From NCBI RefSeq assembly GCF_003634095.1, contig NZ_RBIR01000005.1, positions 186,001 through 250,000 of the forward strand: 64,000 nucleotides of DNA. The letters are read 5' to 3'. Of the stretch, positions 24,892-33,157 are shown one piece after another. The notes under the pieces were generated by a model. That model had not been told where the DNA came from and did no database searches. It worked only from the letters and a program-made list of their open reading frames with translations. Origin of the DNA: Arthrobacter oryzae (GTDB lineage Bacteria; Actinomycetota; Actinomycetes; Actinomycetales; Micrococcaceae). The first letter of the stretch is position 1, and each line of letters starts with the position of its first letter. Both the position numbers and the translations under genes were made by a program.

Positions 24892-26317
24892 CCTCGGCGC
24901 CGGCGTGGCGGGGGAGGGCCAGGCTGTCCAGCGTGCTCAGGAGCATGAGGACGGCGATGGCCACGAACGCCGCCCGGTACGGCGCCGCCGGATCACCGGG
25001 AGCCAGACCCGCGGCGCCGGGGACATGATTGGCGGAACCAAAGATCCGCAGCAGCAGCGCCCCTACGGCGATCCCGGCCGCGGTAGCGAGCTGTACAAGC
25101 GTGGCGGAGACGGCATTGGCGGACGGCAGCTGGGCCGGGGCGACGTCGGCGTACTGGACCGAGGCATAGGCCGAAAACCCGATCGAACGGAAGGCCCCGC
25201 TGGCCACCAGCAGGGCGAAGATCAGTGGCTCCGGAGTGCCGGCGTCGAGCAGGGCGCACAGCGCAAAGGTGCCCGCAGAGGCCAGCGACGCAAATACCAG
25301 AACGGGTTTGAAGCCGAAACGCCGGATGAGGGGCGTGGTGGCCGGCTTGATCCCGATGTTCCCCACGAACACGGCGGAGACCATGGCCCCGGCGCGCAGC
25401 GGGTCCCAGCCGAAGCCGGCCTGGAACATCAGCGGCAGCAGGAACGGCACGGCGCTGATGGTCAGCCGGTAGACAAAACCGCCGGTGGCCGTCGCACGGA
25501 ACGTCCGCGCGCCGAAGACGGTCAGATTGAACAGCGGCGTGCTGGACCGCCGCATCCAGGCCACGGCAGCGCTCAGGAACAGCAGGCCCGCGGCGATTCC
25601 CGCGGCCGCCTGCACCCCGGCGTCCCGGCCGCCGGCCAGTTCCAGGCCAACCAGCAGGGAACCCACGCCGAGCGTCGTCAGGGCCAGCCCCAGCCAGTCA
25701 AGGCGCCGCGTGCTGTCGCCGCCGACAGCCGGGACCAGACGCAGCGCGGCCAGGAACGCCGCCAGGCCGAGGGGAAGGTTGACCAGGAAGATCCAGTGCC
25801 AGGACAGGTACGTCGTCAGCGCCCCGCCGACGAGCGGTGCCAGGACCGGTGCCAGCAGCCCGGGCCACACCAGGAACGCGGTGGCCCGCAGCAGATCCTT
25901 CTTCGGCGTGCCGCGCAGCACCACCAGGGTGCCCACCGGGACCATCATGGCGCCGCCGGCACCCTGCAGGACGCGGCTCAAGGTCAGCATGGTGAGGTCC
26001 TGGCTGAGCGCGCACAGCAGCGAGGCGGCGGTGAAAGTCGCGATGGCCAGGCAGAACACCCGGCGGGCACCGATCCGCTCCGCCAGCCAGCTGCTCAGCG
26101 GGATGCCCATGGCCACCGTCATCAGGTAGGCCGTCATGGTGATGTTGACATCCGCGGCGGGCACCGAGAAGTCAGCGGCGATGCTGGGTATGGCCGTGGT
26201 CAGGACGGTCCCGTCGAGGAATTCCATGAAGAACGTCGCGGCCACCAGCAGGGCCAGCCGCGGGCTCCAGCTTCCCGCGCCGGGGACGGCGCCGCGGGGG
26301 GAGGTCTTCATCCGCAT
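24836..26317 (-). CDS. MFS drug exporter, DHA2 (14-helix) type
   Basis: The 493-residue membrane protein has the EmrB/QacA pattern. Motif D1-like sequence (FLDGTVLTTAIPSIAADF) lies in helix 1, motif A-like sequence (SWLAERIGARRVF) after helix 2 and motif C-like sequence (GLLAPVLAPLVGGAL) in helix 5. It probably exports small toxic molecules by proton antiport. The start is ATG 26317 with GGAGCGGG upstream. It follows the CrtI-like gene by 30 nt on the same strand, probably as an operon. Its last 18 codons (Arg-rich tail) are antisense to the helicase 3' end. Confidence 0.9.
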   Translation of the reverse strand: MRMKTSPRGAVPGAGSWSPRLALLVAATFFMEFLDGTVLTTAIPSIAADFSVPAADVNITMTAYLMTVAMGIPLSSWLAERIGARRVFCLAIATFTAASLLCALSQDLTMLTLSRVLQGAGGAMMVPVGTLVVLRGTPKKDLLRATAFLVWPGLLAPVLAPLVGGALTTYLSWHWIFLVNLPLGLAAFLAALRLVPAVGGDSTRRLDWLGLALTTLGVGSLLVGLELAGGRDAGVQAAAGIAAGLLFLSAAVAWMRRSSTPLFNLTVFGARTFRATATGGFVYRLTISAVPFLLPLMFQAGFGWDPLRAGAMVSAVFVGNIGIKPATTPLIRRFGFKPVLVFASLASAGTFALCALLDAGTPEPLIFALLVASGAFRSIGFSAYASVQYADVAPAQLPSANAVSATLVQLATAAGIAVGALLLRIFGSANHVPGAAGLAPGDPAAPYRAAFVAIAVLMLLSTLDSLALPRHAGAEVSRPGPTPAAERRRRRRA

Positions 26318-26347
26318 GTGCGCCCGCTCCGGTTCATGCGTCGCCGT

Positions 26348-28042
26348 TCATGCGTCGCGGAGCGAAGGCTCCGAATCCAACACGGCCATGGCGGCGTTAT
26401 GCCCGCCGATGGCACTGACGGCGCCGCCCCGGCGGGCCCCCGACCCGCAGAGGAGAATCTGGGGGTCGTCCGTCGCCACACCCCAGCGGCGCGCCGGCGT
26501 GTCCAGCGGTTCGCCGTCTTCCACGAACGGCCAGTCGAGGCCGCCGTGGAAGATGTTGCCCCGGGGCATACCGACGGCGCGTTCGATGTCCAGGGTGGTC
26601 TTGGTTTCGATGCAGGGCCGACCCGCCGAATCCGTCAGGAGCAGATCCTCGATGGGCTCAGCCAGGACGGAGTTCAGGGATGCCAGGACGGCGGACTGCA
26701 GTTCGGCGCGCCGGTCCTCGTTGTTTTCCGGGCTGACCAGCCGGTCCGGGGCGTGCAGGCCGAAGACCGTGAGCGTCTGGGCGCCGGCGGCCTGCAGTTC
26801 CGGGGACAGGATGCTGGGGTCGGTCAGGGAATGGCAGTAGATTTCACACGGCAGCGGCGAGGGCACCGATCCGGCAGCGGCACGGAGGTAGGCGGAGTCC
26901 AGTTGAGTCCAGGTCTCGTTGATGTGGAACGTTCCGCCGAAGGCCGCCGCTGGGCTGACCGAGCCGTCCCGGAGCCGGGGAAGCCGCTTCAGCAGGAGGT
27001 TGACCTTGACCTGCGCGCCCTCGCGGTGATGGTTCGGGTTGACGGTGGCAGGGACGGCGGGCACGGCGGCGACGCCGGTGCCGGTGTCCGCAGCCGTGGC
27101 AGCATCCCGGCCGGGCAAGCGGTCCGGTGACTGACCCGGCAGTCGGCCCCTTAGCCGGTCCAGGACGGCCGGCGCTACGTTGGCGAGGACCCACGGAGCG
27201 GTTGCCGTACGGTCCTGCCCGCCGTGCCGGTAGTCCACCACCCCGCCGGGCCGGACGGCCGTGACCTCCGCCGAGGTCAGGATGGTCGCTCCGGCGTCAC
27301 GGGCCGCCCGCTCCAGCTCGCCCGAGACTGCGCCCATGCCGCCCACCGGCACGTCCCAGTCGCCGGTCCCGCCGCCGATCAGGTGGTAGAGGAAGCAGAT
27401 GTTCTGCTGCAGGTCTTCGTCGTCGGCCCGGGCGAAAGTCCCGATCAGCGCATCTGTCAGGACGACGCCGCGGACCAGGTCACTGCGCAGTTCCTTGCTG
27501 ATGGCCTGCCCGATGGGATGTTCGATCATGGCCTCCCACGCCTCGGCGGCCCCGGCCCGGGCGGCGAGGGAGCGGGCTTCGGACCGCGGCAGCAGTGGTG
27601 CGGTCATGGTGGGCCAGAGGGCCTCGGTGAGCTGTCGGCAGGCGGCGTAGAACGCCTCGAAGGCGCGGAATTCGCCGTCGGAAGCGCCGACCGCGGCAAA
27701 GGACGCGGCGGTGGCGGCCTGGTCCTCGTTGTCCACGAGCAGGCCCCGGCTGCTGTCCTGGGGATCGGGCGTGTAGGAGGAATAGCGCCGCCGGGCCAGC
27801 TCGATGCGCAGCCCGAGGTCCTCGATGATCTGGCGGGGCAGCAGGCTGACGAGGTACGAGTAACGGGAGAGGCGGGCGTCGACGCCGTCGAACGCGTGCG
27901 CGGACACCGCGGCCCCGCCGGGGTGTTCCAGCTTTTCCAGGACCAGGACCGCGCGCCCGGCCTTGGCCAGGTACGCGGCGGCGGCCAGGCCGTTGTGGCC
28001 CCCGCCGACGATGATGGCGTCAAATTCCGTGTTGCTCGACAT
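26348..28042 (-). CDS. CrtI/PYROXD2-like FAD-dependent oxidoreductase
   Basis: The 564-residue protein belongs to the phytoene-desaturase-like amine oxidase superfamily. The N-terminal Rossmann motif is DAIIVGGGHNGLAAAAYLAK followed by the acidic VLEK. PVGGMGAVSGELERAARDAG is the second conserved block. The C-terminal FAD block is LCGSGARRGGAVSAIGGHNA. An Ala/Thr-rich insertion lies near residues 300-330. The start is ATG 28042 with AGGATAGG upstream. No carotenoid genes are nearby, so phytoene is not a supported substrate. The downstream MFS gene may export its product. Confidence 0.87.
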   Translation of the reverse strand: MSSNTEFDAIIVGGGHNGLAAAAYLAKAGRAVLVLEKLEHPGGAAVSAHAFDGVDARLSRYSYLVSLLPRQIIEDLGLRIELARRRYSSYTPDPQDSSRGLLVDNEDQAATAASFAAVGASDGEFRAFEAFYAACRQLTEALWPTMTAPLLPRSEARSLAARAGAAEAWEAMIEHPIGQAISKELRSDLVRGVVLTDALIGTFARADDEDLQQNICFLYHLIGGGTGDWDVPVGGMGAVSGELERAARDAGATILTSAEVTAVRPGGVVDYRHGGQDRTATAPWVLANVAPAVLDRLRGRLPGQSPDRLPGRDAATAADTGTGVAAVPAVPATVNPNHHREGAQVKVNLLLKRLPRLRDGSVSPAAAFGGTFHINETWTQLDSAYLRAAAGSVPSPLPCEIYCHSLTDPSILSPELQAAGAQTLTVFGLHAPDRLVSPENNEDRRAELQSAVLASLNSVLAEPIEDLLLTDSAGRPCIETKTTLDIERAVGMPRGNIFHGGLDWPFVEDGEPLDTPARRWGVATDDPQILLCGSGARRGGAVSAIGGHNAAMAVLDSEPSLRDA

Positions 28043-28139
28043 GGGCCTATCCTGCCATCCGGATCCGCGTGCGGGCGCGCGGCGTCCGGCCACCGGACAG
28101 GGGCCGGGCCCGCCGCTGACGGCATTCCCCGGGAACGCA

Positions 28140-28166
28140 AAAGGCCCCGGTCCGAGGACCGGGGCC
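28140..28166 (-). terminator. terminator of tRNA-Ser(GCT)
   Basis: GGCCCCGGT pairs with ACCGGGGCC (28143-28151 with 28158-28166). On the minus strand the stem is followed by a TTTT run. Confidence 0.85.
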
Positions 28167-28171
28167 GAACG

Positions 28172-28259
28172 CGGAGACGGGGGGATTTGAACCCCCGGTG
28201 GAGTTGTGCCCCACACTTCATTAGCAGTGAAGCCCATTCGGCCGCTCTGGCACGTCTCC
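28172..28259 (-). tRNA. tRNA-Ser (anticodon GCT)
   Basis: An 88-nt class II tRNA reads 5' GGAGACGTGCCAGAGCGGCC on the minus strand. The anticodon stem CTTCA/TGAAG encloses CTGCTAA (anticodon GCT). There is a long variable arm and the discriminator is G, both typical of tRNA-Ser. CCA is not encoded. Confidence 0.97.
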
Positions 28260-28329
28260 AATTGCTATTAACTAGCCAACCAAGGATACGCAGAAGGTGC
28301 CACGCAGTGCAAAACGGCCCCCCCAGAAC

Positions 28330-28390
28330 AACGCGGGGTCACTTCGCGCCCATGTCGGGGCGCCGGATGGGCGCGAAGTGACCCCGCGTT
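28330..28390. repeat. perfect 24-bp palindromic repeat, family A copy 1
   Basis: Arms 28330-28353 and 28367-28390 are exactly complementary over 24 nt with a 13-nt loop. The right arm begins ATGGGCGCGAAGTGACC and is identical to the right arm of a second copy at 61771-61794. It lies between the peptidase gene end and tRNA-Ser(GCT). Confidence 0.92.
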
Positions 28391-28414
28391 GCTGGTGGTG
28401 GCAGGGGTGTGGGA

Positions 28415-30709
28415 TCAGGCCTCCCGGCCGGCCAGGGAACGCCACAGGAAATGCTGGCTGCGGCTCTGCAGGGCCGCAGCCTGCCGGTTGTCCGACGCGC
28501 CCGCGTGGCCGCCCTCGAGGGCTTCATGGAACCAGACGTTCGGGATGCCCATCGCCTGCATGCGGGCCGCCATCTTCCGGGCCTGGACCGGGCCCACCCG
28601 GTCGTCTGATGTGGCGGTCCAGATGAACGCCTCCGGGTAGTCCACGCCGTCCTTGAGCAGGTGGTACGGGGAGAACGTCTTCAGGAACTCCCACTGTTCC
28701 GGGACGTCAGGGTCGCCGTATTCGCCAATCCAGGAATAGCCCGCCGAGAGTTTGGAGTACCGGCGCATGTCCAGGAGCGGGACGCCGCAGGACACGGCGC
28801 CGAACAGCTCCGGGTACTGGGTGAGCATGTTGCCCACCAGCAGCCCGCCGTTGGAGCCGCCCACGCAGCCGAGCCGCTGCCGGGAGGTGACGCCGCGGGA
28901 GACCAGGTCCCTGGCCACGGCGGCGAAGTCCTCGTACGCGCGGTGGCGGTTCTCCTGCAGCGCGGCCCGGTGCCAGGAGGGCCCGTATTCGCCGCCGCCG
29001 CGGATGTTCGCCACCACATAGACGCCGCCCCGGCGGTGCGGTGCCCCGCCGTCGGCGCCGGCGGACTCGGCGGTGCGCCGCTCCAGCCACGCCCGGCCGA
29101 TCGCGCCGCTGTAGGCCGGGGTCCGGGAGATCTCGAAGCCCCCGTAGCCGGACAGCTGCGTGGGGTTCTGGCCGTCCAGCACCAGGTCCTTGGCGGCCAC
29201 CTGGAAGTAGGGGACCTTCGTGCCGTCCTGGGACACCGCGAAGTGCTGCTGGACTTCGTACTCCGCCTCATTGAAGAACGACGGCGAGGTCCGGATGACC
29301 TCGTGCGTGCTGGCCACACGGGCGTCGGCCCCGGGGCCACTGCCGCGGGTGAGCGTGCCCCGGGTCAGGGTGGTGGGCGTCGTGAAGCCGGTGGCGACCA
29401 GCCAGAAGTCGTTCCCCGCCCCCGGCGCCTCGCCCTCGGAAATCACGGCGCCGCCGCCGGTGCCGTCGTCGTCCGAGCCTTCGCCGTCGTCTTCGTCATC
29501 CACCGCGAAGGCGTTGACGTCGTGCAGCGGCGGGCAGGCGTCCAGGACGGTGGAGGCCCACGCCGAGTCCCTCCCCGGGCGCCGCGGATCAAGGACCTGG
29601 ATTTCCGAGGACACGTCGCGGAGCAGATTCAGCAGCAGGAAGTCCCGGGTCCAACTCCAGGACTGCAGTGAGGTGTGCGGATCCGGGGTGAAGAGCACCG
29701 TCAGGTCCCGGCTTCCGGCGAGGAAGTCCTCGAACCCGGCCGCGAGCAGGGCGCCCGCGGGGTAGGTGGTGCCGTTCACGGTCCAGTCGCGCTGCGGGCG
29801 GAACAGCAGCCATTCGCGGTGCGAGCTCAGGTTCACGTCTGCGGGTACGTCGATCTGCACCCACGCGCCGTCCCGCAGGACCGAGGTGTTCTTTTCGAAG
29901 AAACTGATCCAGTCGACCGCGAACGTGCGTTCGAAGCCCGGGGTGGAGTCGTGGGCCACGATCGCCATCATGTGGTCCTCGGGGATGTCGAAGAGCTTCT
30001 CGGCCTGCGTCAGGGATTCGCCCCGGCGCAGCTTTACCCCGGTGCGGGCGTAGGAGGAGGTGGTCCGCGGCAGGTCTGCGGCGGTCGTGGCGACGAGCAG
30101 GGTGTGATGGTCCAGCCAGGAGGCGTTTCCCTTGCCGGTCGGCAGGTCGAAGCCGCCGTCGGCCGGGTCCACGAAGCCGCGGGCCTCGACGTCGAACTCG
30201 CGGTAGCGGTTCGCGTCGCCGCCGTCGGGGGAGAACGCCAGCAGCGCGCGCCGGTGCGGTTCGCCCGGGGCCGGGCGGAGGAAGTTGGCGCCGTGGAAGA
30301 CCCAATCCTGGCCCTCCGCGGCCGCGAGGGCGTCGACATCCAGGAGCACGTCCCACGCGGGTTCCCCGCCCCGGTAGCTGTCCCAGCTGGTCCGGCGCCA
30401 GAGGCCCTTGGGGTTGTCCCGGTCCTTCCAGAAGTTGTAGTACCACTCGCCGTGCTTGCCCACCATGGGGATCCGGTCGGTGGAGTCGAGGACCTCCAGG
30501 ATCCTGCCTTCCAGTTCGGCGTAGTCGGCGTCCTCGAGGAGCTCTTCGGTGCGGGCGTTCTGTTCACGGACCCAGGCCAGCTGCTCCTGGCCGTAGATGT
30601 CCTCCAGCCAGATGTTTTCGTCGACGGGTTCGGGGGAAATGCCTGCAGCCGGTGCGGGACCGGCGGCTTGGCCGGGCGCGGACTGGTGATCAGCTTCTGT
30701 GGCGGTCAT
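28415..30709 (-). CDS. prolyl oligopeptidase family serine peptidase (S9)
   Basis: The 764-residue cytosolic peptidase has an N-terminal beta-propeller (about 30-480) and a C-terminal alpha/beta-hydrolase domain. The catalytic triad is Ser619 in GGSNGG, Asp703 in TSDDRVG and His735 in EGGHAG. The family cuts short peptides after proline. The hydrolase entrance block RGGGEYGPSWH is intact. An acidic insert of Asp/Glu/Gly (DDEDDGEGSDDD) lies near residue 430. ATG 30709 is chosen because GGATGG precedes it; an upstream in-frame ATG lies at 30727. It is divergent from the gene at 30795. Confidence 0.93.
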   Translation of the reverse strand: MTATEADHQSAPGQAAGPAPAAGISPEPVDENIWLEDIYGQEQLAWVREQNARTEELLEDADYAELEGRILEVLDSTDRIPMVGKHGEWYYNFWKDRDNPKGLWRRTSWDSYRGGEPAWDVLLDVDALAAAEGQDWVFHGANFLRPAPGEPHRRALLAFSPDGGDANRYREFDVEARGFVDPADGGFDLPTGKGNASWLDHHTLLVATTAADLPRTTSSYARTGVKLRRGESLTQAEKLFDIPEDHMMAIVAHDSTPGFERTFAVDWISFFEKNTSVLRDGAWVQIDVPADVNLSSHREWLLFRPQRDWTVNGTTYPAGALLAAGFEDFLAGSRDLTVLFTPDPHTSLQSWSWTRDFLLLNLLRDVSSEIQVLDPRRPGRDSAWASTVLDACPPLHDVNAFAVDDEDDGEGSDDDGTGGGAVISEGEAPGAGNDFWLVATGFTTPTTLTRGTLTRGSGPGADARVASTHEVIRTSPSFFNEAEYEVQQHFAVSQDGTKVPYFQVAAKDLVLDGQNPTQLSGYGGFEISRTPAYSGAIGRAWLERRTAESAGADGGAPHRRGGVYVVANIRGGGEYGPSWHRAALQENRHRAYEDFAAVARDLVSRGVTSRQRLGCVGGSNGGLLVGNMLTQYPELFGAVSCGVPLLDMRRYSKLSAGYSWIGEYGDPDVPEQWEFLKTFSPYHLLKDGVDYPEAFIWTATSDDRVGPVQARKMAARMQAMGIPNVWFHEALEGGHAGASDNRQAAALQSRSQHFLWRSLAGREA

Positions 30710-30781
30710 TTTTCCATCCAAGAACATCGGTGCGGCAGTGGCAAGTCACACGGCGGGTCAGGCGGGCGGCCGGGTTGCCGA

Positions 30782-30787
30782 TACGCT
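30782..30787 (+). promoter_or_regulatory. -10 box, leaderless promoter of the 30795 gene
   Basis: TACGCT is followed by GGATGCC (7 nt) and GTG (30795). Confidence 0.5.
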
Positions 30788-30794
30788 GGATGCC

Positions 30795-33011
30795 GTGGGC
30801 ATATCGCGAAGCATCCGGACGGCAGTAATAGGCGCCGGTCCCCGGGGCACGAGCGTGCTGGAACGGCTCCTCGCCAATTGGGCCTCCACTGGACCCGCCG
30901 GAACCCTGCACGTGGACGTGATCGACCCGTACCCGGCCGGCCCCGGGCACGTCTGGCAGCCCGGACAGTCGCGGTTGTACCTGATGAACACGCAGTCCTT
31001 CTATCCCACGGTCATCCCCGAGGACCGGGAGCTTGCCGAACCCCTGTCCGGAGGCACGTTCGACCAGTGGCGCGAACTGCAGCAACGCCACCCCGATCCG
31101 TCGCTGACTGAGGCGGAACGCGACGAGGTGTCCGGGCTTGGCCAGGCAGACTTTCCCAGCCGCGCCCTGTATGGCCGCTACCTGCGGTCCACCCTCGAGG
31201 AACTGCTCACCCGGCTGCCGGCGGGCGTCACAGTGGACTTCCATGCGGCGTCGGCCACGTCCGTCCGCCACGCGGCGGCCGGCCCCGGGGAGCCGGAGGC
31301 CGCACCGGAGCGGTCCTCGGTGCGGTTCGACGTCGTCCTCGACGACGGCACGGTGCTGACCGTCGACTCCGTGGTGCTGGCCCTCGGCCACCTGGCCGCG
31401 CAGTTGAACGCCGAGCAGCGCGAGCTGTTGTCCGCGGCGGAGGAGCTCGGGCTCCTCTACGTGGCGCCGGCGGCACCCGCCGACGTCGACTGGTCCGTGG
31501 TGCCGGCTGGCCAGCCCGTCCTGGTGCGCGGCATGGGCCTGAACTTCTTTGACGTCATGGGGCAGCTGACGGAGGGGCGCGGCGGCCGGTTCCAGGTCGC
31601 CGAGGGCACCAGCGAACTGACTTACCTGGCCTCGGGCCGCGAGCCGCTCATCATTGCCGCCTCCCGCCGGGGGACCCCCTACCGGGCGAAGGCGACGCTC
31701 GCGGGCTACTACCCTGGCGCGGTCCAGTTGCGGTATTGCACCGAGGCTGCGATCGCGAAGCTTGCCGACTCCGGCATCCGGCCGTCATTTGACTACGACC
31801 TCTGGCCGCTCCTGCACCGGGACGCCATTTGGGCCTACTACTCGACGCTGGCGCGCTCGCAGCCTGATGCCATTCTGACCGACCCGGCCGAGTTCCTGCG
31901 CACGCTGGACGAGGCCCTGCGGCCGCACGCGCATTCGACCGGGAGGTGGGAACACACCACGGAATCGGTGATAGCCGTCCATGTCCGGGAAGTCCACCGC
32001 CTGGACCTGCTCGGTCTCGCCGCGCCCCTGGCCGGACGCTCGTTCGGCTCCCGGGCTGAACTGGACGCCGCCGTCGTGGACTACCTGCTCGATGACGCAC
32101 GGCGCTCCGCACTCGGTGAAGACGACGCAGTGAAGATGGCGATCGGCGCACTGCACCATGGCCGGGCCGTGCTCAAGACCGCCGTGGCCGATAGCGGCAT
32201 CACGGACGAATCCTGGGTGGCCGGCCTCCGCGGCTGGTTCGAATCCTTCGTGGAAGGACTGGCGAGCGGGCCGCCGGCATTGCGCGCCGCGCAACTGGCG
32301 GCGCTGGCCCGGGCCGGGATAGTCCGCTTCGTGGGTCCGGATCCCAAATTCGGCGTGGACCGCCGGGCCCGGATGTTTACCGCGGCGTCACCCTGGGTGG
32401 GCGGCGGCACCGATGAACGCCTCGACGCCGGCCCGGGCGACGCTGGAACAGACGAGACCACAGCAGATGCCCGTCTCGGTGCAGGTACGGGTGCAGTTAC
32501 GGGTGCGGGTCTTGGCGCCGGCCGTCCGGCCGTCGGCAGTGTGACGGGTGCCCTTGCAGGAGGTTTCGGGGCGGGCAGTGCCGTTGCGGGCAGTGCCGGG
32601 GCCGCGTCCCGGCCGGGCACCGTGCGTGCCGGGAGCGCGCTGGCCGCCGCGGTGACAGCGACGGCGATGATCGAGGCGCTGGCACCGGCCAACCGGGTGG
32701 CGGTCAACGCCTCGGCGCTGCTGGAGCAGTTGCTGGCCGAGGGCCTTGTCCGGCCACGCCTGATGATGACCGCGGAGGGAATCCCGGTGCAGACCTCCGG
32801 CCTGGACGTCCTCCCGCATCCGTATCGCCCGCTGGGAGCCAACGGGTCCGTGACGGAGGGACTTTACGTGATCGGACTCCAGCTCTCCGCGGCGCAGTGG
32901 GGCACGGCCATCGCCGCCGAGGCGAAGCCGAGTTCCGGCCCCGTCTACCGCAGCGGCCAGCGCACCCTGCGCGACGCCGACGAAATCGCCCGCGACATCC
33001 TGGACCGCTAG
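30795..33011 (+). CDS. FAD/NAD(P)-binding protein (HI0933/Lys-monooxygenase-like)
   Basis: The 738-residue protein starts best at GTG 30795 (MGISRSIRTAVIGAGPRGTS), which puts the Rossmann GAGPRG motif near the N-terminus and just after a -10 box. GHVWQPGQSRLYLMNTQS is the hallmark of the large FAD_NAD_binding_9 family of flavoproteins. RGMGLNFFDVMGQLTEGRGG gives a second nucleotide-binding region. A Gly/Ala/Thr-rich low-complexity insertion lies near residues 540-620. Substrate is unknown. It is divergent from the peptidase gene and convergent with the secreted nuclease. Confidence 0.82.
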   Translation: MGISRSIRTAVIGAGPRGTSVLERLLANWASTGPAGTLHVDVIDPYPAGPGHVWQPGQSRLYLMNTQSFYPTVIPEDRELAEPLSGGTFDQWRELQQRHPDPSLTEAERDEVSGLGQADFPSRALYGRYLRSTLEELLTRLPAGVTVDFHAASATSVRHAAAGPGEPEAAPERSSVRFDVVLDDGTVLTVDSVVLALGHLAAQLNAEQRELLSAAEELGLLYVAPAAPADVDWSVVPAGQPVLVRGMGLNFFDVMGQLTEGRGGRFQVAEGTSELTYLASGREPLIIAASRRGTPYRAKATLAGYYPGAVQLRYCTEAAIAKLADSGIRPSFDYDLWPLLHRDAIWAYYSTLARSQPDAILTDPAEFLRTLDEALRPHAHSTGRWEHTTESVIAVHVREVHRLDLLGLAAPLAGRSFGSRAELDAAVVDYLLDDARRSALGEDDAVKMAIGALHHGRAVLKTAVADSGITDESWVAGLRGWFESFVEGLASGPPALRAAQLAALARAGIVRFVGPDPKFGVDRRARMFTAASPWVGGGTDERLDAGPGDAGTDETTADARLGAGTGAVTGAGLGAGRPAVGSVTGALAGGFGAGSAVAGSAGAASRPGTVRAGSALAAAVTATAMIEALAPANRVAVNASALLEQLLAEGLVRPRLMMTAEGIPVQTSGLDVLPHPYRPLGANGSVTEGLYVIGLQLSAAQWGTAIAAEAKPSSGPVYRSGQRTLRDADEIARDILDR

Positions 33012-33045
33012 CAGGCACTTGCGCCTCCGGAGCACCCGCGAAGAA

Positions 33046-33126
33046 TGAGCATGCCCTCCGCCCGGGCTGAGCAACGGACACATGGTGCTTATGTCCGTTG
33101 CTGCGGGCCAGGGGAGGGCATGCTCA
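33046..33126. repeat. bipartite nested palindrome between convergent genes
   Basis: Outer arms of 14 bp (33046-33059 TGAGCATGCCCTCC with 33113-33126) enclose inner arms of 11 bp (33070-33080 AGCAACGGACA with 33092-33102). The stem segments are separated by partly paired GC-rich linkers. It may terminate both genes or be a mobile palindromic element. Confidence 0.85.
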
Positions 33127-33157
33127 CTGGTGCGGGCCGGGAACCCGGGCTACTACC

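Noticed and set aside
24905..27130. Long forward frame over the MFS and CrtI-like genes
   Set aside because: Arg/Gln/Gly-rich translation without domains. Both reverse genes carry family motifs.
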